A program made the position numbers and the translations under genes. A DNA stretch of 64,000 bases, from NCBI GenBank assembly GCA_965200975.1, contig OZ241740.1, positions 496,001 through 560,000 of the forward strand. The letters are read 5' to 3'. Position 1 is the first letter of the stretch; each line of letters starts with the position of its first letter. This stretch comes from S5-327 sp965200975. GTDB lineage: Bacteria; Chloroflexota; Dehalococcoidia; Lucifugimonadales; Australimonadaceae. The notes beneath the pieces are model-generated. The model was given only the letters and a program-made list of their open reading frames with translations. It ran no database searches and was not told where the DNA came from. Of this stretch, positions 28,336 through 36,443 are shown one piece after another.

Positions 28336-29493
28336 CTATGGGGGCGACGACGCCGTGCCCCGTGACTCGACGAACAGTGAGAGCTCCACGAGTTGCTCCG
28401 ACAGCACAGGCTCTCCGGTATCGCGCCAGACGATGACGGTGTACACGCCGGGCTCCGCGAGGAGTTCGCCTATGTCGGCGGTGAAGGCGAAGTGAGCGTC
28501 GCTCTCCGTCCACGTGCTTGCAACGACATCGTTCGCGTCAAGCCCTGAGTAGGAGTAGCCGGGCCGGAGAGGCTCCAGAATCCGTGCGGCGTAGGGGCGA
28601 GGACAGTTCGTCGTGAACCCTCCGCCGGTGCAGTAGCTGTCGAGCGCGCCGATCTGCGCCGGCGTCTTCGGCGTGGGAAGCGGGTCGTAAGCGATGGACA
28701 CGACGCCGCCGACGGAGATGCCCGCCTCGCGCTTGGAGAGGGAGAACGACAGCACGCCATTCTCGTCGAGTTCCGGCGGGCCGTCGGCTTTCGCCGCTCC
28801 GCCCTCGAAGTGCTGAACGAACGTGGTTCGCCGCCCGTTGAACGCGATGCCGATACTCACCGCGCGGTGCGTCGCGCCCAGGATGTTGTCGCGATGCCCC
28901 CAGTCCGCATGAGCGTCGTCGTACATCATCGACCATTGATGCTGCGTAATTGACTCTTTCGGGTCTTGCACATTGCACCGAACCAAGAAGGAGCTGCACC
29001 TGTTTTCTTCCCACTTGCTGTCAGTCCATCCGTTCATCGACGCATTCTCGGATGCGTAACTTGTGCCGCCGGTCTGCGAGTACACCATGTAGGGTTTGCG
29101 GCCGTCAGCCCACCAGTGGCCAAAATAGTCGTGCTCCAGCATATCCTCGGCGTGGAGTTGCGCTGCCGGATTAGAGCCAAGCGCAACCGGCGGCAGGCCG
29201 TGATCGGCGCGGTCGTTGTTGATGAGCCGCAGCGCGTGATAGCGCAGCTCTTCCGCCTCGTCTGCGGACAGGCGCGACACTGGCGTCGGAGTCGGCGTAG
29301 CATCTGGTGCCCCTGATTCCTGGTTCCCTATGGAGTATCCCACTATCGCGATGAAGGCCGCCGCGAGAAGGAGAAAGGCTATCAGCGCGATCTTGCCGGC
29401 ACAGCCTGAGCCGCCCGGTTCGCGCGGCGACGCAGGCGCATCAGGAGGCTCTCCGATCCCCGCCCCGTGGCGCGATTGCCGTTCCTCAATCAT
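28336..29493 (-). CDS. Membrane-anchored CAP/SCP-domain protein
   Basis: A 385-aa protein with a cytoplasmic Pro-rich N-terminus, one membrane helix (about 33-53), a short TPTPTP spacer, and an extracellular CAP (SCP/PR-1) domain at about 75-260: LRLINNDRADHGLPPVAL, AQLHAEDMLEHDYFGHW, WGHRDNILG and HRAVSIGIAF. The two His expected in CAP metal sites appear present. The C-terminal ~110 residues form an unassigned beta-rich domain with a Cys pair. ATG 29493 has a perfect AGGAGGT eight bases upstream and overlaps the stop of a tiny Cys-rich ORF. CAP proteins bind lipids or small ligands or act as peptidases; the role here is unknown. Confidence 0.82.
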   Translation of the reverse strand: MIEERQSRHGAGIGEPPDAPASPREPGGSGCAGKIALIAFLLLAAAFIAIVGYSIGNQESGAPDATPTPTPVSRLSADEAEELRYHALRLINNDRADHGLPPVALGSNPAAQLHAEDMLEHDYFGHWWADGRKPYMVYSQTGGTSYASENASMNGWTDSKWEENRCSSFLVRCNVQDPKESITQHQWSMMYDDAHADWGHRDNILGATHRAVSIGIAFNGRRTTFVQHFEGGAAKADGPPELDENGVLSFSLSKREAGISVGGVVSIAYDPLPTPKTPAQIGALDSYCTGGGFTTNCPRPYAARILEPLRPGYSYSGLDANDVVASTWTESDAHFAFTADIGELLAEPGVYTVIVWRDTGEPVLSEQLVELSLFVESRGTASSPP

Positions 29494-29606
29494 CTGCGCG
29501 ACCTCCTCGCTGGACACCGACCGGATTGTGCAGGTGCAGCGCGCCAAGCGCTGGCGGTAAAGCTCTCGCCGCACTTCATGCACCGAACAAGATGGTTCCC
29601 TGTCAA
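29490..29606 (-). CDS. Putative 38-residue Cys-rich (zinc-ribbon-like) protein
   Basis: Translated by hand: TTG start at 29606 preceded by GGGGAGAGCGAG, product beginning TGNHLVRCMKCGESFTASAW and ending RCPARRSRR. A CxxCGE knuckle plus one later Cys-Pro suggests a reduced zinc ribbon with only three Cys. Its TGA overlaps the CAP ATG as ATGA, so it may serve to couple translation of the downstream gene. It is too short to be certain it is expressed. Confidence 0.4.
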   Translation of the reverse strand: MTGNHLVRCMKCGESFTASAWRAAPAQSGRCPARRSRR

Positions 29607-29640
29607 CTCGCTCTCCCCAAACTAGAATATCCCAACAAAC

Positions 29641-29690
29641 TAGGAGGTCTGGGGGAGCGGACGCTCTCCCGGCAGCGCGCCAGCGCTGAG
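29641..29690 (+). repeat. Dispersed hairpin repeat, copy 9
   Basis: TAGGAGGTCTGGGGGAGCG followed by GACGCTCTCCCGGC and the GCGCGCCAGCGCTGAG tail seen in the 25.5-kb array. It lies in the 261-bp gap between the divergent CAP and Gal80-like genes; nothing else is evident there apart from the latter's SD. Confidence 0.85.
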
Positions 29691-29867
29691 CCGGTGGCGC
29701 AGTAACGGGTTCGCTCCTACAATGGCCCCCGGCCCGCCCACGGACTCTGTCCCTCCCGTCGGCAGCCGGCCACGGCAATGAGCTTTCCCACAAGAATTTC
29801 CCAAAACCGGCCCATCCCTTGCCCTCGGCGGCAGGGTGGACTGAATGACTGAAAACGGAGGAACGCT

Positions 29868-30959
29868 ATGGCTGACGCCATCCGGGTAGGAATCATCGGC
29901 GGAAACGTAGCCGGATGGGCGGGACGCGCCCATCTCCCCGCGTTTGCCGCCGGCATTCCCGGCGCCGAACTCGTCGCCGTTTCCACAACCCGCCAGGAGT
30001 CCGCCGACGAGTCCGCCCGAACGTTCGGCGCCCGTTACGCCTACGACAACCATCACGACCTGCTTGCCAACCCTGAGATCGACGTCGCCGCCGTCTCGGT
30101 CAAGCTCCCGATGCACTACGAACTGACGAAAGACATCATCGCCGCCGGCAAGCACGTCTACACCGAATGGCCGCTCGGCACGACCACCGAACAGGCGCAG
30201 GAGATGGCCGATTTGGCCGACGCCGCCGGAGTCCGCACCTGCGTAGGCCTGCAGTCCCGGCGCTCCGCCGAGTACCGCGAGATACGCCGCATCATCGACT
30301 CCGGCGCCGTCGGCGACGTCCTCACCGTCAACCTCATGCAGTTCGCCTCCGGCGCGCTCGCGCGCCCTTCCGGACGCATCTGGATGCGCCACGCCGACGC
30401 CCACGCCAACACGCTGAGCATCACCTTCGGCCACGCTATCGACGGCCTCATCGCTATGCTCGGCCCCATCGCGCAGGTGTCGTCGGTGCTCAGCACCCAA
30501 ACCAGGCAGTGGACGGCGTCCGACACAGGCGAACAATTCGACGTCGATTCCCCCGACACTGTGCTCGTGAGCGGGCTGCTCGCCTCCGGCGCGGCGTTCT
30601 CCGTTCACATCGCTTCCGTCGCCGCGCTCTCTACCGGCCACCATCTCCAAATCCACGGCAGCAAAGGGACGATCACCCTCGACGCCCCAGGCTCGACCCA
30701 TTCCGGCGAAGGTGCGCTGCGCGTCGCCCTCGACGGCGAGCGCGAGCTCCGCGAGATTGCCGCGCCCCAGGACGAGTGGGTCTCCGCAGCCCGCCTCACA
30801 GGTTCCCCCGTCAATATCGGCAAAACCTGGAGCGCCTACGCCGAGGCCATCCTCTCCGGCGCCGACTTCCATCCCTCGTTCGCCGACGCCGTCGAACACC
30901 ACAAGCTCGTCGACGCGGTCCAGCGCGCCTCCGACACAGGCCGGACGCAGACGCTCTAG
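29868..30959 (+). CDS. Gfo/Idh/MocA-family oxidoreductase, Gal80-like
   Basis: NAD(P)-dependent oxidoreductase fold, 363 aa, cytoplasmic. The nucleotide loop is GIIGGNVAGWAGRAH. The usual EKP motif is EWP (YTEWPLGTT), and FGHAIDG replaces the common catalytic HxxD context. Both features recall yeast Gal80 and its bacterial relatives, some of which bind cofactor without ordinary turnover. The ATG is preceded by CGGAGGAACGCT. Single gene between a hairpin repeat and recG. Substrate unknown. Confidence 0.85.
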   Translation: MADAIRVGIIGGNVAGWAGRAHLPAFAAGIPGAELVAVSTTRQESADESARTFGARYAYDNHHDLLANPEIDVAAVSVKLPMHYELTKDIIAAGKHVYTEWPLGTTTEQAQEMADLADAAGVRTCVGLQSRRSAEYREIRRIIDSGAVGDVLTVNLMQFASGALARPSGRIWMRHADAHANTLSITFGHAIDGLIAMLGPIAQVSSVLSTQTRQWTASDTGEQFDVDSPDTVLVSGLLASGAAFSVHIASVAALSTGHHLQIHGSKGTITLDAPGSTHSGEGALRVALDGERELREIAAPQDEWVSAARLTGSPVNIGKTWSAYAEAILSGADFHPSFADAVEHHKLVDAVQRASDTGRTQTL

Positions 30960-30999
30960 TCAGCGACATCAGCCTGGTGCAGGCGCCCCAAGGCGGCGT

Positions 31000-31005
31000 T
31001 ACCCT
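31000..31005 (+). promoter_or_regulatory. Possible -10 box of recG, leaderless-type
   Basis: TACCCT ending 6 nt before the recG GTG at 31012. No SD is present. Confidence 0.35.
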
Positions 31006-31011
31006 TACTGC

Positions 31012-33735
31012 GTGACTCCCAACTCCGATACAGGAAGCGACCGGGGAGCGCTGCTCATCCGCTCCGTGCGGAATATCCTGGCCATTGAGGCCCGCGACGG
31101 CTACCCCAACAGGGCGGTGCGCGGCGGCCTCGACCTCTTCCTTGATACGCTCCGCGGCGAAGCCGCTAGCCATCCCGCCTTGCGCGCGCTTGCCGGCCAG
31201 GGACTGCTCTCCGTCGTCTACGCCGAGCTCGGCCCCGACAAACGTCGGCTCTGGGCCGAAGAAGCCGCTCGCCTCGTTGGTCGAGGCGAAGCAGCTACCC
31301 GTTCCGACCCTCCCCCCTCTCCTCCCTCTGCTTCTTCTCACGTGCAAGCAGGAGAGCGAGCCGAAGGAGCAGGACGCGCTTCCTCCAACCCGTCCTCGCA
31401 ACAGGAAGAGGGCGCCAAAGAACCAGCCCGCCCCCGCTCCGGCAGACGCTCGAAAGCCGCATCCGGCGGCGAGAGCGCTCCTCCCGTCTCCCTCGACGCG
31501 CCTCTCGTTCAACTACGCGGTGTAACGAGCGCGCACGCCGCCAAGCTGCTGAAGGCGGGCGTCGCGACGGTGCGCGATCTGCTGTACACGTTCCCCAACC
31601 GGCACCTCGACTACAGCCGCCGGCGCTCCATTCGACAGCTCGTCTCCGGCGAAGAGCAGACCATCATCGCAACGCTGTGGGAGGCCCACGACCTGCAGCT
31701 GGGCGCCAGAGGCCGCCTCAGGGCCACGCAGGCCGTCGTCGGGGACGACACCGGAAACATACGGGCTATCTGGTTCGGACAGCCCTGGCTCGCCAGACAG
31801 TTCAACAACGCCCTCGCAAGCGGCCCCGTGCGGATAGTGCTTAGCGGCAAGGCGGACGCCTTCAACGGGCGGCTCCAGTTCGAGAACCCGGAGTGGGAGC
31901 TGCTCGACGGCCCCGGCACCGCAGACCTCGCCGGCCTCGCGCATACCGGACGACTCGTGCCTGTGTACCCCTCGCACGACAACATCCCCGCGCGCGCTAT
32001 GCGCAACATCGTCCGCGCCGCCCTTCAGGCCGCCACTCGCAACGGACGTATTCAGATCGACGACCCCTTGCCCGAAGACCACCGCCAGCATGCGGAGCTC
32101 CCGACGCTGCCATGGGCCATAGACCAGGCGCACTATCCGGCGTCGGAGGCGAACAAGGAGCTGGCCCGCCGCCGGCTCGCGTTCGACGAGTTCCTCACTC
32201 TGCAGCTCGCCGTTGGCCTCAAACGCGGGGCTGCCGAGCAGGAGCCCGGCATCCCCCTTCCCGCCAACCCGCCGATTATCCGCTCGTTCATCGCGTCGCT
32301 GCCCTTTGCGCTCACGAAAGGCCAGGAAGCAGCCCTTGCCGAGGCGATGCGCGATATATCGTCGGGCGAACGGCCTATGAACCGCCTGCTGCAGGGCGAC
32401 GTCGGCTCGGGCAAGACCGTCGTCGCTCTTGCCCTCTTGCTTGCCGCAGCCGCCGACGGCAGGCAGGGCGCCATCATGGCCCCCACCGAGGTGCTGGCCG
32501 AGCAGCACTTTTTCAATATCCGCAGGCTCCTCGGCAGCTTGCCCTGGACTATCGACAACCCCGACTGGTTCGCCGTCCCGATCGACGGACGCGAACAGCC
32601 CGTCGTCGTCGGGCTGCTCACCGGAAGCACACGCGCCAAGCCCCGCCGCGAAATCCAGCACATGACCGCCGCCGGCGGGCTCGACATCCTCGTCGGCACC
32701 CACGCCCTCATTCAGCAGGGCGTCGAACTCCCGGGCCTCGCCCTCGCCGTCGTCGACGAACAGCACCGGTTCGGCGTATTGCAGCGCGCCGCCTTGCGCG
32801 GCAAGGGCGCCTCGCCTCACCTGCTCCTGATGTCTGCGACTCCCATCCCGCGAACGCTCGCCCTCACCGTCTATGGCGACCTCGACGTTTCGACAATCGC
32901 CGAGCTCCCCAGTGGACGCAAGGAGATCAAGACCCGTGTCGTGGAGCCTCCGCAGGCCCGCCAGGCCGAGGAATTCCTCGTCGAACAGGTGCGCCAGGGC
33001 CGGCAGTGTTTCGTCGTCTGCCCCCTCATCGACGAATCCGAGTCCGTCCTTGCCCGCGCTGCGACCGCCGAGTTCGAACGGTTGCGCTCGACCTCTCTCG
33101 CAGGAGTGCGCGTTGGGCTGCTCCACGGACGCCTCCCGCTCGCCGAAAAGCAGGCAGTGATGGACCAGTTCCGGGCCGGCGAGACCGACGTGCTCGTCGC
33201 CACCCCCGTCATCGAGGTAGGCGTCGATGTCCCGAACGCCTCGGTCATGATGATCCTCGGCGCCAACCGGTTCGGCCTTGCGCAGCTGCACCAGCTGCGG
33301 GGACGCGTCGGACGCGGCGAGCTCCAAAGCTACTGCTTCCTGCTTGCCGAACCACCTCCGGACGACTCCGCCGGCGCCTCGGAGGAGGAGCGCGAGGAGG
33401 CGCGCAAACGCGCCCACGCGACCCGTGAACGACTCGGCATCCTCGCCCGGACCAACGACGGGTTCGTGATCGCCGAAGAAGACCTGCGCCTGCGCGGCCC
33501 CGGCGACTTCTTCGGCACCCGGCAGTCGGGACTCCCCGCTCTCCGAATGGCCCGCTTCGACGACCGCGACATCCTCGCCGCTTCTCGCGAAAACGCCCAG
33601 GCCTTCCTCTCCGCCGATCCGGCGCTAAGCGCTTACCCCGCCCTCCGCGAAGCGGTTCTCCGCTTCACCGCCGCCGTAACACCGAATCCGCGTAGCCCGT
33701 CGCCCTTCGCAGAAAAAGCGAGGCAGTCACGCTAA
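31012..33735 (+). CDS. recG: ATP-dependent DNA helicase RecG
   Basis: Superfamily 2 helicase that remodels stalled forks and recombination intermediates. At 907 aa it is about 200 residues longer than E. coli RecG. The extra N-terminus is a helical segment (~1-90) followed by a Ser/Pro/Glu-rich spacer (~95-165). The wedge domain begins at LRGVTSAHAAKLLKAGVATV. Helicase motifs: Walker A LLQGDVGSGKTVVA, DEQH in AVVDEQHRFGVLQ, SATPIPRTLA, VGVDVPNASVMM and QLRGRVGRGE. The RecG-specific RGPGDFFGTRQSGLP follows. The GTG start at 31012 is chosen from TACCCT six bases before it. Confidence 0.95.
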   Translation: MTPNSDTGSDRGALLIRSVRNILAIEARDGYPNRAVRGGLDLFLDTLRGEAASHPALRALAGQGLLSVVYAELGPDKRRLWAEEAARLVGRGEAATRSDPPPSPPSASSHVQAGERAEGAGRASSNPSSQQEEGAKEPARPRSGRRSKAASGGESAPPVSLDAPLVQLRGVTSAHAAKLLKAGVATVRDLLYTFPNRHLDYSRRRSIRQLVSGEEQTIIATLWEAHDLQLGARGRLRATQAVVGDDTGNIRAIWFGQPWLARQFNNALASGPVRIVLSGKADAFNGRLQFENPEWELLDGPGTADLAGLAHTGRLVPVYPSHDNIPARAMRNIVRAALQAATRNGRIQIDDPLPEDHRQHAELPTLPWAIDQAHYPASEANKELARRRLAFDEFLTLQLAVGLKRGAAEQEPGIPLPANPPIIRSFIASLPFALTKGQEAALAEAMRDISSGERPMNRLLQGDVGSGKTVVALALLLAAAADGRQGAIMAPTEVLAEQHFFNIRRLLGSLPWTIDNPDWFAVPIDGREQPVVVGLLTGSTRAKPRREIQHMTAAGGLDILVGTHALIQQGVELPGLALAVVDEQHRFGVLQRAALRGKGASPHLLLMSATPIPRTLALTVYGDLDVSTIAELPSGRKEIKTRVVEPPQARQAEEFLVEQVRQGRQCFVVCPLIDESESVLARAATAEFERLRSTSLAGVRVGLLHGRLPLAEKQAVMDQFRAGETDVLVATPVIEVGVDVPNASVMMILGANRFGLAQLHQLRGRVGRGELQSYCFLLAEPPPDDSAGASEEEREEARKRAHATRERLGILARTNDGFVIAEEDLRLRGPGDFFGTRQSGLPALRMARFDDRDILAASRENAQAFLSADPALSAYPALREAVLRFTAAVTPNPRSPSPFAEKARQSR

Positions 33736-33791
33736 TGGGTACAGGGGGCGGGCCGCCTCGATTGCCGAGGCGCTTCATCTCTCCCGGCTCT

Positions 33792-35387
33792 TCACTGATA
33801 AAAGCGCGGATCGTTCACGATGTAATCGAGGTCGCCCACGCCGCTGATATCGAGAAAGATCTCCTTCGCTTCCTGACTGAGCACTTGCACCGTTCGCACG
33901 ATGTCGAGGATCTCCTCCGAACGCCCGTAGCCGTACGAGTCCTCGTAGCCCGCGATGATGACCGACTTGATGAACTCCTCGTCCTCGACGATGAGGTCGA
34001 AGCGAGACTGCCAGTACTGCTTCACATCGTCGGGCGCGCCCTCCGGCAGAATGAAGGCGCGCGAGATCTCGGTGATGAGCAGGTTGGCGGACAGCGCCTC
34101 GAGCTGCGACCGGTCGATGTCCAGCCCGGGGAGGTCGAGGAACGACGGCAGTTCGCCGGTGTAGCCGAGCAGCGCGAGGTAGTCTGACCGGACGGATTTC
34201 GTCTCGTAGAAGAGCGGAACGAGGATTTGGTTCTCGATCCATTCGGGGTAGAGGCGCGGGGCGACTCCGGGGCCGCAGCGGTTGGTGAGCGTGAGCTCGC
34301 CGCGGTCGAACGCGGCGGCGATTTCGGAGGTGCCGCCGTACCCGTAGATGAGCTCGAACGGGCCGCCGTTGGCGGACATAAATTCCGTAGCCGGCTCATT
34401 GCCCGGAGCAGTAGCCCCCTGTCGCAGCGTGATGCCCTTGTCGAGGATCTCCTGCCACGACGTTGCGACGTCCTTGCGGGTGCAGAAGACGTCGCCGCCT
34501 ACGGTGAAGCTGGGGGAGCCAAGAATGTGGATAGCCTCCATGTCGAAGTCGGGAATGTCGCCGACAAGGGTCTGGCGCTGGAGCCAGCGGGAGTGGACGG
34601 GGCCAACGGTCAGGCCGTCGGGGTCGGCGTCCAGCACTGCCCGCAGACCTCGGTACTGACCGGCGCCCGGCAGGTTCCGCACCACGAAGCGAGTGCTCTC
34701 GGGGAAGTAGCGCTCGGCGGTTGCGGCGACGATACGGCTGAACGTGTCGTAACCGCCGCCGGGGCTTGTGCCGGTAATGATGTGGACGGTCTTGCCGCCA
34801 AAGTGCTCTTCGGGATCGAACACCCGCGGCGTAGGCGTAGGAGTCGCCGTCGGGGTGGGGGTTGGCTGCGGCGTAGGCGTTGGGGTCGCCGTCGGGGTAG
34901 GCGTTGGCGTCGGAGTAGGCGTAGGAGTTGCGGTCGGGGTAGGCGTTGGCTGCGGCGTAGGAGTCGCGGTCGGGGTAGGAGTTGGCTCCGGCATTGGTGT
35001 CGGGGTCGCTGTTGGAGTAGGAGTTGGCTCCGGCGTTGGTGTCGGGGTCGCTGTTGGAGTAGGAGTTGGCTGCGGCGTAGGCGTTGGGGTCGCCGTCGGG
35101 GTAGGAGTTGACTGCGGCGTAGGCGTTGGGGTCGCCGTCGGGGTAGGAGTTGACTGCGGCGTAGGCGTTGGGGTCGCCGTCGGGGTAGGAGTTGGCTGCG
35201 GCGTAGGCGTAGGGATCAACGTCGGAGTGGGCGTTGGCTCCGGCGCCGGCATTGGAGTCGCTGTCGGCCGCGCCTCTGAGCTTTGGGTCGCTTCGAGGCC
35301 GGGCGCGTCAGCGGGCGAGGCGGATTGGCAGGCGGTTAGCGCGGTTAGCGCAAGGAGAGCCGAGGCAAGCAGGACGAGTGTACGCAG
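33792..35387 (-). CDS. TctC/Bug-like solute-binding lipoprotein with Thr/Pro linker, probable CTG start
   Basis: Secreted lipoprotein of ~531 aa. The signal segment RTLVLLASALLALTALTACQ ends in the lipobox LTAC. Then comes a ~170-residue Thr-Pro repeat linker, then a receptor domain of the tripartite tricarboxylate transporter type (GGKTVHIITGTSPGGGYDTF, ESTRFVVRNLPGAGQ). No tctA or tctB gene is adjacent. The frame has no ATG, GTG or TTG that keeps the signal peptide; CTG at 35387 lies 6 nt after a GGAGG and is the best start (35390 is the neighbouring alternative). It is probably an orphan carboxylate receptor anchored through a long surface spacer. Confidence 0.8.
   Translation of the reverse strand: MRTLVLLASALLALTALTACQSASPADAPGLEATQSSEARPTATPMPAPEPTPTPTLIPTPTPQPTPTPTATPTPTPQSTPTPTATPTPTPQSTPTPTATPTPTPQPTPTPTATPTPTPEPTPTPTATPTPMPEPTPTPTATPTPQPTPTPTATPTPTPTPTPTPTATPTPTPQPTPTPTATPTPTPRVFDPEEHFGGKTVHIITGTSPGGGYDTFSRIVAATAERYFPESTRFVVRNLPGAGQYRGLRAVLDADPDGLTVGPVHSRWLQRQTLVGDIPDFDMEAIHILGSPSFTVGGDVFCTRKDVATSWQEILDKGITLRQGATAPGNEPATEFMSANGGPFELIYGYGGTSEIAAAFDRGELTLTNRCGPGVAPRLYPEWIENQILVPLFYETKSVRSDYLALLGYTGELPSFLDLPGLDIDRSQLEALSANLLITEISRAFILPEGAPDDVKQYWQSRFDLIVEDEEFIKSVIIAGYEDSYGYGRSEEILDIVRTVQVLSQEAKEIFLDISGVGDLDYIVNDPRFYQ
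34826..35270. repeat. Tandem repeats encoding a long Thr/Pro linker
   Basis: Units such as GTAGGCGTTGGGGTCGCCGT and CGGGGTAGGAGTTGGCTGCG recur many times at ~60-bp periodicity (for example 35040-35215). They encode TPTPTATPTPTPQ-type repeats in the minus-strand lipoprotein. Several neighbouring units are identical, suggesting recent expansion. Confidence 0.9.
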
Positions 35388-35484
35388 CAGGCGCCTCCGG
35401 TCGGGGGATGTCGAGAGCGTAGCACATGGGGGCGAGGGCGCTGCTGGGTTCCGCCCTCGCGAAACGACAAGCGAGGCGCCTCTG

Positions 35485-35490
35485 TATAAT
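35485..35490 (+). promoter_or_regulatory. -10 box of thrB-lysC
   Basis: TATAAT 20 nt before the thrB ATG, giving a short leader. A weak ACGACA at 35464-35469 could be the -35 at a short spacing. Confidence 0.5.
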
Positions 35491-35510
35491 CTTCCAGCGC
35501 TGTTCCGCCT

Positions 35511-36443
35511 ATGCCAGACTCCATCAGCATCCGCGTTCCCGCAACCACCGCGAACCTTGGCCCCGGCTTCGATTGCCTCGGTATGGCCTTGTCGCTCTGG
35601 AACACCATGCGCTTCGAATGGGCCGCCCGTCCCGGAGTCGTCGTTCATGGGCACGGCGAGGGACGCCTTCGCCTCGACGAATGGAACCTGATGTACCGCT
35701 CGGCCAAGCGGCTGCTCGACGAAACCGGTGCCGGCGCCCGCAAACTTGCTATCGAGAGCTGGCAAGAGATACCCCTCAGCCGCGGACTCGGCAGCAGCTC
35801 CGCCGCCATTGTCGGCGGCCTCTACGGCGCGAACGCCTTGCTCGACTACCCCGTCGACCCCCACGGCCTGCTTCAGCTCGCCGTCGAAATCGAAGGCCAC
35901 CCCGACAACGTCGCTCCTGCGCTGATGGGCGGACTCAGCATCGCAATCGCCGACGGCGACGCCGTCCACGCTGCGCCCGTCCCTTTGCCCTCCAACCTGC
36001 AGTGCGTCGCTTACATCCCCGACCAGCCTATGCCCACAAAGCAGGCCCGCAGCGTGCTCGGCCCCCAGGTCGAGCGCGCCGACGCAGTCTTCAACGTTGG
36101 ACGGGCCGCCCTCCTTGTCGCGAGCCTCGCTCTCGACCGTCCCGAATACCTGCGCCTCGCCACACAGGACAGGCTGCACCAGCCGCAACGCCAGAAGGTC
36201 TACCGCCAAATGAAGGTCATCTTCGACCATGCCCTCGCGGCGGGCGCGCGCGGCGTCTTCCTCTCCGGCGCAGGCTCCACGGTGCTCGCCTTCACCACCC
36301 GCGAAGAGAACCGCGCCCTCACGATCGGCTACGAGATGGCCTACGCCGCCGACAAGTCAGGCCTCACCGGAACGTTTCGCGTGCTCGCACCCGCTTCCGA
36401 GGGCGCAGCGCCTGTCGACCTCGCGTCGGAGGAGACGCAATGA
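35511..36443 (+). CDS. thrB: Homoserine kinase
   Basis: GHMP-family kinase that phosphorylates homoserine for threonine synthesis; 310 aa. Motif 1 PATTANLGPGFDCLGMAL, the phosphate loop PLSRGLGSSSAAIVGG, and the C-terminal GAGSTVLAF are all present. The stop codon overlaps the lysC ATG by 4 nt (ATGA at 36440-36443), so the two aspartate-pathway genes are translationally coupled. Feedback control cannot be read from the sequence. Confidence 0.95.
   Translation: MPDSISIRVPATTANLGPGFDCLGMALSLWNTMRFEWAARPGVVVHGHGEGRLRLDEWNLMYRSAKRLLDETGAGARKLAIESWQEIPLSRGLGSSSAAIVGGLYGANALLDYPVDPHGLLQLAVEIEGHPDNVAPALMGGLSIAIADGDAVHAAPVPLPSNLQCVAYIPDQPMPTKQARSVLGPQVERADAVFNVGRAALLVASLALDRPEYLRLATQDRLHQPQRQKVYRQMKVIFDHALAAGARGVFLSGAGSTVLAFTTREENRALTIGYEMAYAADKSGLTGTFRVLAPASEGAAPVDLASEETQ

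Noticed and set aside
30712..31011. Upstream extension of RecG
   Set aside because: Covers the end of the Gal80-like gene in another frame; no RecG similarity before GTG 31012.
29868..31015. Arg-rich frames overlapping the Gal80-like gene
   Set aside because: Out-of-frame readings of a certain CDS.
34768..35691. Second VGVGVG-repeat frame
   Set aside because: Complement of the TctC-like lipoprotein linker.
35426..36439. Upstream extension of the lysC frame through thrB
   Set aside because: Overlaps certain thrB in another frame, is Arg-rich, and LysC's conserved start is the ATG at 36440.
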